Below, in pieces: positions 5,396 through 9,928 of a DNA stretch of 9,928 nucleotides (position 1 is the first letter of the stretch; the number at the start of each line of letters is the position of its first letter). This DNA comes from an uncultured Lachnospiraceae bacterium. GTDB lineage: Bacteria > Bacillota > Clostridia > Lachnospirales > Lachnospiraceae. The stretch is from assembly GCA_947177465.1 (NCBI GenBank), contig CAMWUP010000055.1, positions 1 through 9,928 on the forward strand. Direction: 5' to 3'. Position numbers and translations under genes: made by a program. Under the pieces are notes generated by a model. The model made no database searches. It saw nothing but the letters and a program-made list of their open reading frames with translations, and had not been told where the DNA came from.

Positions 5396-6826
5396 CTAAA
5401 CCGTTCCATGCTTTTTGACCGGACGCTCTTCACTTTTTGTAAACAGCATCTCAAAAGCGCCGATGATATACTTTCTGGTATCGGCTGCTTCCACAATCTG
5501 GTCCACATATCCTCTCCGTGCCGCGCTCTGCGCACTGGTCTGCAGAGACGCATACTCTGCAGCCTTCTCCTTTATCACTTCCGCGCCTTTTCCTTCATAC
5601 ATGATTTTAGCCGCAAGGGATGCATCCATGGAACCAATCTGTGCGGTCGGCCATGCCATCGTAATATCCGCGCCGGTCGCCTTGGAATTCATCGCAATGT
5701 ATGCGCTGCCAAATGCTTTGCCAATGATGACGTTTACCTTCGGCACCGTTGCATTTGCAAATGTGTATGTAAGGTGTGCAACCGCAGAAGCAATTTTTCT
5801 CTCGCTGTATTCACATGCCTTATAACCTGTCACATTCGTAAGCGTCAGCACCGGAATGTCAAAGGCATCGCAGAAGTTGACAAAATCCGCCGCTTTTTCA
5901 CAGCCCTCCGGTGAAAGCGCAGCTTCGTACTTTTCTGCCAGATTTCCGTTTTCATCCAGCACGCCGCTTCTATTCGCAACAGCGCCTACCGTCACGCCAT
6001 CCAGCCGGATAAAGCCGGTCACCATATCCTTCGCGTAGGCAGCCTTTACCTCCACAAATTCATTGTTGTCGGAGATAATGGTAAGCGCCGCCGCCGTATC
6101 CTCCACACAGCCGGCAAGCTCTGCCGTCAGGCGGTTCAAATCATCCGTACACTCGTCAAACGCAAGATTCTCTTCATTATTTGCGGGCAAAATGGAAACA
6201 AGCCTGCGGATGCCTGCAAGCACTTCATCCTCATCTCCCACAAAGTCTGCATTGCCTGTTTTCTCACTCTGGAACGCAGCCGAAGAAGTATCACATTTTG
6301 CAGTTGTATTGCCTGCAAGGGCATTGGGGGAATTGACAAATAATTTTGCGTTCTTTTCTTCCATGAACGTAAAATCAGACATTGCAGTCATGATGGCAAG
6401 ACCGCCGCCACAACTGCCAAACACTGCTGAAATCTGGGGAATCACCCCTGAAGCATCGGTCATCTTACGGTAAATGGTGCCAAACGCATCCAAAGCATCC
6501 GTAGCTTCCTGTAATCGCAGTCCGGCAGAGTCCAAAAGCCCGATAACGGGTGCACCCGTCTTCATCGCCAGATTATAGAGATTGGCAATCTTCCTTGCAT
6601 GCATTTCGCCGACGGTTCCGTTCATAACGGACGCATCCTGACTGTACACATACACAAGGCTGCCGCCTATCACTCCGTATCCGGTGATAACACCGTCCGA
6701 AGGAGTTTCTGCCTGTTTCAAATCAAAATCGGTCGCTCTGGCGGTAACCATGGCGCCAATTTCAACGAAACTGTTGTCGTCGAGCAAAGCGTTGATTCTT
6801 TGGCTCGCTTTTGAAGTACTACTCAT
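5396..6826 (-). CDS. Acyl-CoA-type carboxyltransferase (MmdA/12S/GcdA family), divergent
   Basis: This 476-residue protein has the two crotonase-like halves of biotin-dependent carboxyltransferases that act on CoA esters. The N-half carries YSQDASVMNGTVGEMHARKI (61-80), LLDSAGLRLQE (97-107), GVIPQISAVFGSCGGG (127-142) and SDFTFM (150-155). The C-half carries FDIPVLTLTNVTGY (322-335), ATVPKVNVIIGKAFGSAY (359-376) and MAWPTAQIGSM (390-400). Methylmalonyl-CoA decarboxylase alpha and transcarboxylase 12S are usually about 510 residues. Where they read DSGGARIQEG and PGFLPGTAQE, this protein has DSAGLRLQEA and TGYKACEYSE. The glycine-rich turns expected to form the two oxyanion holes (GSCGGG and GKAFGSAY) remain, so activity is plausible but the acyl group may differ. 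It is the first gene of the pump operon and has GGAGG 9 nt before the ATG. Candidate donors are methylmalonyl-, malonyl- or glutaconyl-CoA, and none can be chosen from sequence. A carboxylase beta subunit is less likely because no biotin carboxylase is seen. Confidence 0.88.
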   Translation of the reverse strand: MSSTSKASQRINALLDDNSFVEIGAMVTARATDFDLKQAETPSDGVITGYGVIGGSLVYVYSQDASVMNGTVGEMHARKIANLYNLAMKTGAPVIGLLDSAGLRLQEATDALDAFGTIYRKMTDASGVIPQISAVFGSCGGGLAIMTAMSDFTFMEEKNAKLFVNSPNALAGNTTAKCDTSSAAFQSEKTGNADFVGDEDEVLAGIRRLVSILPANNEENLAFDECTDDLNRLTAELAGCVEDTAAALTIISDNNEFVEVKAAYAKDMVTGFIRLDGVTVGAVANRSGVLDENGNLAEKYEAALSPEGCEKAADFVNFCDAFDIPVLTLTNVTGYKACEYSERKIASAVAHLTYTFANATVPKVNVIIGKAFGSAYIAMNSKATGADITMAWPTAQIGSMDASLAAKIMYEGKGAEVIKEKAAEYASLQTSAQSAARRGYVDQIVEAADTRKYIIGAFEMLFTKSEERPVKKHGTV

Positions 6827-6932
6827 GTTTTCAGCCCTCCATTTATAATAAATAAATATGAACAGTATTAACAGGGGACTTTTCGCTTTTTGTAAAGTAA
6901 ACGCCTATTGCCCCATGATTAATGTTTGTACC

Positions 6933-6943
6933 ATTGTAGCATA
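6933..6943 (-). promoter_or_regulatory. Extended -10 promoter candidate of the decarboxylase operon
   Basis: The minus strand reads TATGCTACAAT, an extended -10 (TG-N-TACAAT) about 107 nt before the first start codon. No good -35 box lies 16-18 bp upstream, as extended -10 promoters can allow. A second, weaker option nearer the gene is TTTACA followed after 18 bp by GTTAAT. The segment 6827-6987 is the only sizeable non-coding stretch before the operon. Its arms ATGATT (minus strand, near 6955) and AATCAT (near 6917) lie on either side of the -10. Confidence 0.4.
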
Positions 6944-6987
6944 AAATTCCCAATCATACTAGCATTAATTTGCAGATTTTGAACAAA

Positions 6988-8244
6988 TTATAATATATAT
7001 TTTTCCAGTACTCTTTTGAAGCACCAGAAAAAGTCGATTTTCTCTACTCTGTCCTGTGTTACAATCAAGTCTTCCCGAAGGCAGACGCCGCCCGTCATGT
7101 AACGGATATATCCCACGACTTCCCCTTGCGCGACAGGCGCCTGAAGCTGCACCTCCACATCCCAGGAAACCTCAATTTTTTCATCTTCCGAAAGCAGAAG
7201 CCCATATATACCGCTCCCTTCTTTTATCTCCACCTGCGTATATGCCGCTCCGTCAATTCTGTCCGTCTGTCCGTTTTCCACGGGTATCGGTAAAAACAAG
7301 CTGTCATTCACGGATACCTCGTCTATGGTATGATATACAAAATTCTCCAGCCCATATGTAAAAATCTCCCTCGAATCCGCCCATTTCCACGTCTTGTTGC
7401 CAGGCCAGCCGCATGCTAAGAGCGCTATGGTAAAACGCTTGCCCTCCCGCTCCAGCGCTCCGACGTAACAATAGCCCGCCTTGTTGGTGAACCCCGTCTT
7501 TCCGGTGAGCGCGCCCTCCATCATGCCAAGAAAAGCATTGTGGTTGACACAGGAAAAGCTCCTGCCCTCTTCGCTTGAAAAGCTGTAGCTCTCTGTCCGC
7601 GTTATCTTCAGAAATTCCTCCTTTGCCGGCGAATAAAAGGCACAATACGCCATAATTCTGGCAAGGTCCTCCGCGCAGGTGCCATGCTCGCGCAGGATGC
7701 TCTCTCCTCCTTCCCCAATTATGGTCTGTGTTGCATCCAATCCGTTCGGTGTGATAAACCAACTGTTTTTGCAGCCTATCCACGCCGCCTTTTCATTCAT
7801 CATGGCAGCAAAGCCCTCCATGCTCCCTCCTACATGCTCTGCAATCGCCACTGCCGCATCGTTGTGGGATTCCAGCATCAGAGAGTACAAGAGGTCGCCC
7901 AGCCTGAAATGTTCTCCAGCATTCATAAAAAGCTTGACCTTAGGCATTCCCGCCGCATAGGACGACGCCTCCACGATTTCATCCTGCGACGCATTTTCCA
8001 GCGCCAGGATACAGGTCAGTATCTTCGTGGTACTGGCATTGGACATAAAAGCATCTCCATTTTTTTCATACAGCACACGCCCCGTATCCGCATCCATCAG
8101 TACCGCTGCCGTCGCATACAGGGACGGCTCCTCCGCGCCATTTACATATAGTGTCATTTGCAAAAACTGGAAAAGAACCACAGCCGCCAGAATCAGGCAC
8201 AGCCTGCCGCTCTTTTCTCTTCTTTTTTTTACAAAAAAATACAT
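6988..8244 (-). CDS. D-alanyl-D-alanine carboxypeptidase, serine peptidase S11 (DacB/DacF type)
   Basis: This penicillin-binding protein trims the terminal D-Ala from peptidoglycan stem peptides outside the membrane. From the ATG at 8242-8244 it has 418 residues, normal for the family. A basic start (MYFFVKKRREKSGR) and a hydrophobic core (about 15-34) form an export signal. The three active-site motifs are complete: STTK (71-74, nucleophile Ser71), SHN (126-128) and KTG (249-251). A C-terminal beta domain (about 305-395) and an aromatic/basic tail (IDFFWCFKRVLEKYIL) probably hold it at the membrane. The frame is open further up, with an ATG at 8298 and a GTG at 8328 overlapping scpB. Those starts would place up to 28 residues before the signal peptide and would be encoded across a terminator hairpin, so I prefer 8244. 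None of the three has a good ribosome site. The position after scpAB recalls the scpA-scpB-ypuI-dacB order of Bacillus. Confidence 0.92.
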   Translation of the reverse strand: MYFFVKKRREKSGRLCLILAAVVLFQFLQMTLYVNGAEEPSLYATAAVLMDADTGRVLYEKNGDAFMSNASTTKILTCILALENASQDEIVEASSYAAGMPKVKLFMNAGEHFRLGDLLYSLMLESHNDAAVAIAEHVGGSMEGFAAMMNEKAAWIGCKNSWFITPNGLDATQTIIGEGGESILREHGTCAEDLARIMAYCAFYSPAKEEFLKITRTESYSFSSEEGRSFSCVNHNAFLGMMEGALTGKTGFTNKAGYCYVGALEREGKRFTIALLACGWPGNKTWKWADSREIFTYGLENFVYHTIDEVSVNDSLFLPIPVENGQTDRIDGAAYTQVEIKEGSGIYGLLLSEDEKIEVSWDVEVQLQAPVAQGEVVGYIRYMTGGVCLREDLIVTQDRVEKIDFFWCFKRVLEKYIL

Positions 8245-8281
8245 AGCAGCAACATTCTTTCTTTTGGTTGCTACTATGTAT
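8233..8281 (-). terminator. Intrinsic terminator after scpB, overlapping the carboxypeptidase start
   Basis: On the minus strand ATACATAGTAGCAAC (8281 down to 8267) pairs with GTTGCTGCTATGTAT (8253 down to 8239) as 15 pairs, one of them G-U, with a 13-nt loop. A run of seven T's (8239-8233) follows directly. It begins 30 nt after the scpB stop. The right arm holds the ATG at 8242-8244 that I favour for the carboxypeptidase. It could therefore end scpAB transcription, act as a leader attenuator, or hide the start codon. Confidence 0.7.
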
Positions 8282-8311
8282 ATGTATTTTCCACGCATTT
8301 TAAAACGCTTT

Positions 8312-8893
8312 TCAGGCTTCTTCTCCACCGGAGGATAAAACCCCTGCCTCCGCTTCCGCTTGTTGTTTAAACTCTTCCACCTGCATGGCAGACAACTCCG
8401 GCAGTTCTTCTAAGGACCTCACGCCAAAGCAGCGCAGAAACTGCTCCGTGGTGCCGAAAAGCAGCGGACGCCCCGGCGCATCCAGCCTTCCCAGTTCTGT
8501 AATCAAATCATATTCCAAAAGCTTATTTACCGCATGATCACAGCTTACACCGCGGATTCTCTCGATTTCCAGCCTCGTAACGGGCTGCTTGTAAGCGATA
8601 ATGGAAAGTGTCTCCAAAACGGTATCCGTCAGCACCATTTTCCTTGGTGTTTTCGCAATTTTAATCAGATATTCATACATTTCCGCCTTAGTGGAAAGCT
8701 GCACGCTGTCCTCCAGCCAGAGCAGGAAAATACCCCTGTCCTCCTGTTCATACCGTTTCTGCATATCCTCCAGTATCTGCCTTACTTCCTTTGTATCTGT
8801 TTCCAGCACTGCTGCAAGCCTGCCAAGCTCCACAGACTCCCCCATGGTAAACAGTACTGCCTCCAGTACCGCCTCCGCTTTTTGTCTTTCCAT
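8312..8893 (-). CDS. scpB: Segregation and condensation protein B
   Basis: This 193-residue protein is the winged-helix (kite) partner of ScpA in the SMC-ScpAB complex that organises and separates chromosomes. The N-terminal winged helix begins ERQKAEAVLEAVLFTMGESV, close to the usual ScpB opening. The second winged-helix domain contains LTDTVLETLSIIAYKQPVTR and IERIRGVSCDHAVNKLLEYD, then GRLDAPGRPLLFGTTEQFLR, the family's best-conserved part. A Glu/Ala-rich tail ends the protein. I place the start at the ATG 8891-8893, with GGAAGG 11 nt upstream and a normal family N-terminus. A GTG at 8924-8926 inside scpA would add 11 residues unlike the family. It follows scpA by 19 nt and is followed by a terminator. 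Confidence 0.95.
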   Translation of the reverse strand: MERQKAEAVLEAVLFTMGESVELGRLAAVLETDTKEVRQILEDMQKRYEQEDRGIFLLWLEDSVQLSTKAEMYEYLIKIAKTPRKMVLTDTVLETLSIIAYKQPVTRLEIERIRGVSCDHAVNKLLEYDLITELGRLDAPGRPLLFGTTEQFLRCFGVRSLEELPELSAMQVEEFKQQAEAEAGVLSSGGEEA

Positions 8894-8912
8894 TTTATCT
8901 TTATTCCTTCCG

Positions 8913-9662
8913 CTATGCAACCTCACTTGAGGTTATCAGAATATCGTCGCAGATATCCTCCTGTGCAATATTGATTTTTCCCAGCTTCATCATTTCCAGA
9001 ATCACCAAAAAGGTAACTATGATTTCCATTTTGTTGTGCTGCTTTTCCAAAAGCTGCCTGAAGCTGCATTTTTTATGACTTCTTATGTAATCCTCCACAT
9101 AGGACGCCTTTATATCCATATCGACCTCATCCTTTTCGATGTTTCCATAATTACTCCTGATGGGGTCTATTTTTTCTTCCTGCCGCTTTACAATGGATTT
9201 AAAAATATCCTGCAGCTTTTTCAAATTCATCTCGCCAATCAGCTCTGCATAGTCGATGGGCTGCCTGTAGCTTTCCACCTCTTTGGGAAGCTGCTGCTCC
9301 CTGAACAGATAACGCTGTGCATCCACCTGCCTGTCCTTCAGTTCAAAGGACATATACTTGTACATTTTATACTCCAGCAGGCGCTGTACCAGCTCGGCTC
9401 TCGGGTCCTCTTCCTCGCCTTCCTCATTTACCTCCCTGGGCAGAAGCATCTTGCACTTGATATCCAGAAGTGTTGCCGCCATCACCAGAAACTCACTCAT
9501 GACGTTCATATCTCTCGTCTGCAGCTTGCGGATATAGTCCAGATACTGCTCTGTAATTTCCACAATGGGGATATCGTATATGTCGATTTTATTTTTATCA
9601 ATTAAATGCAGCAGCAAATCAAGAGGGCCTTCAAACACCTCCAGTTTTACGGGTATTGCCAT
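8913..9662 (-). CDS. scpA: Segregation and condensation protein A (kleisin)
   Basis: This 249-residue kleisin bridges the SMC heads and binds ScpB. The N-terminus has the family signature VFEGPLDLLLHLIDKNKIDI, followed by IVEITEQYLDYI and SEFLVMAATLLDIKCKMLLP. A charged middle (EEGEEEDPRAELVQRLLEYK) leads to the C-terminal winged helix, with ending MEIIVTFLVILEMMKLGKI. I chose the ATG 9660-9662 because GGAGG (9668-9672) lies 5 nt before it and the protein then begins MAIPVKLEVFEG. The upstream ATG at 9719 lies at the predicted transcription start and has no ribosome site, so the 19 extra residues are doubtful. Confidence 0.95.
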   Translation of the reverse strand: MAIPVKLEVFEGPLDLLLHLIDKNKIDIYDIPIVEITEQYLDYIRKLQTRDMNVMSEFLVMAATLLDIKCKMLLPREVNEEGEEEDPRAELVQRLLEYKMYKYMSFELKDRQVDAQRYLFREQQLPKEVESYRQPIDYAELIGEMNLKKLQDIFKSIVKRQEEKIDPIRSNYGNIEKDEVDMDIKASYVEDYIRSHKKCSFRQLLEKQHNKMEIIVTFLVILEMMKLGKINIAQEDICDDILITSSEVA

Positions 9663-9667
9663 TTCTG

Positions 9668-9672
9668 CCTCC
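9668..9672 (-). promoter_or_regulatory. Ribosome binding site fixing the scpA start
   Basis: GGAGG on the minus strand, 5 nt before the ATG at 9660-9662. No comparable site precedes the upstream ATGs at 9674 or 9719. Confidence 0.65.
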
Positions 9673-9724
9673 ATGGGACGGCGCACGTCCTTCGTTACAA
9701 TCTTGTTTTTGCAAAGCATTGTCT

Positions 9725-9753
9725 ATTTTAAACGGTTTTGGGGTTTATTGCAA
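9725..9753 (-). promoter_or_regulatory. Sigma-A-type promoter of scpAB
   Basis: On the minus strand a -35 box TTGCAA (9748-9753, 4 of 6) and a -10 box TAAAAT (9725-9730, 5 of 6) are spaced 17 bp apart. Transcription would begin near 9718, giving a leader of about 56 nt before the scpA ATG at 9662. This separates scpAB from the gene entering at the right edge. Confidence 0.6.
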
Positions 9754-9802
9754 GTGGAAATGTATACTTCTGCGAGTGACGCCGATGTCTCTAAACTGGC
9801 AT

Positions 9803-9928
9803 TTATACCTCTAACTCATACAATGCAGTGGAACGTCCATTGGGATAATCTATAATGTCAACAATTTTAAATCCTATATTCAAATATATCTTTCTTATTA
9901 TTTTTTCATCGAGCGCAGTGTCTAATCT
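9803..9928 (-). CDS. C-terminal end of a possible GNAT-type acetyltransferase, cut by window edge
   Basis: An open minus-strand frame enters from the right edge and ends at TAA (9803-9805), giving 41 residues of the C-terminus. The pattern (ALDEKIIRKIYLNIGFKIVD, a short loop with DYPNGRS, then TALYELEV and stop) resembles the last helix and two strands of GNAT N-acetyltransferases, where a '(Y/L)xxxGF' turn is followed by a final strand. That resemblance is short, so the family call is tentative. I see no clear terminator between this stop and the scpA promoter. Confidence 0.5.
   Translation of the reverse strand, partial: RLDTALDEKIIRKIYLNIGFKIVDIIDYPNGRSTALYELEV

Noticed and set aside
5408..5914. 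Plus-strand open frame of 168 codons opposite the MmdA-like gene
   Set aside because: It is cysteine- and histidine-rich without motif spacing, and fully inside a well-supported gene.
7304..7783. Second minus-strand frame of 159 codons within the carboxypeptidase gene
   Set aside because: It is out of frame with the catalytic motifs STTK, SHN and KTG. The main frame is complete, so this is neither a frameshift nor a nested gene.
8227..8258. Possible eight-codon leader peptide (ATG TTG CTG CTA ...) within the terminator hairpin
   Set aside because: It has no proper ribosome site and no run of regulatory codons. The frame is short enough to occur by chance.
8894..8926. GTG start extending scpB by 11 residues into scpA
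   Set aside because: The added residues do not resemble ScpB N-termini, and GGAAGG upstream of the ATG at 8891-8893 gives a normal start.
9036..9605. Plus-strand open frame of 189 codons with hydrophobic character opposite scpA
   Set aside because: It is the mirror of a confident scpA gene. The hydrophobic look comes from reading Lys/Glu-rich codons backwards.

Overview
The window reads as a chromosomal segment of a Gram-positive gut-type anaerobe of the Clostridia, most likely Lachnospiraceae. The grounds are strong AGGAGG-type ribosome binding sites, a low-to-moderate GC content, the scpA-scpB-D-Ala-D-Ala carboxypeptidase order, and a sodium-pump decarboxylase cluster of the type annotated in many Lachnospiraceae. 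The assignment is by protein resemblance and synteny from memory, not by a search. Every gene I can support lies on the minus strand, so transcription runs right to left. No RNA genes, insertion sequences or CRISPR arrays were seen, and no gene-free stretch exceeds 300 bases.

From right to left: (1) 9803-9928, the last 41 codons of a gene entering from the right edge, GNAT-like. (2) An scpA-scpB pair (8312-9662) behind its own sigma-A-type promoter, encoding the kleisin and winged-helix partners of SMC. (3) A serine D-Ala-D-Ala carboxypeptidase (6988-8244). A convincing intrinsic terminator hairpin covers the region just after scpB and contains the carboxypeptidase's most probable ATG. (4) A five-gene operon (1391-6826) in transcription order: MmdA-like carboxyltransferase, lipoprotein-type OadG, biotin carrier, OadB sodium pump, OadA/5S carboxyltransferase. 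It ends in a terminator with a 24-bp perfect stem. (5) A two-regulator operon, TetR then RpiR (1-1255), with a near-consensus promoter and a dyad operator over the start point. The two genes overlap by 8 nt. The RpiR gene runs off the left edge after 240 codons.

The central operon probably makes a membrane complex that decarboxylates a carboxyl donor on biotin and couples CO2 release to sodium export. It carries two different carboxyltransferases, one CoA-ester type and one oxaloacetate/pyruvate type, but only one biotin carrier and one pump. It has no biotin carboxylase. Either two donors feed one pump, or the set resembles a transcarboxylase (12S + 5S + 1.3S) joined to a pump. The CoA-type subunit has diverged at the usual acyl-CoA site, so its substrate is open.

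The most interesting points are the hybrid pump operon with its odd CoA-type subunit and its lipoprotein OadG, the hairpin-terminator over the carboxypeptidase start, the folded intergenic segment before oadA, and the well-defined TetR promoter/operator.
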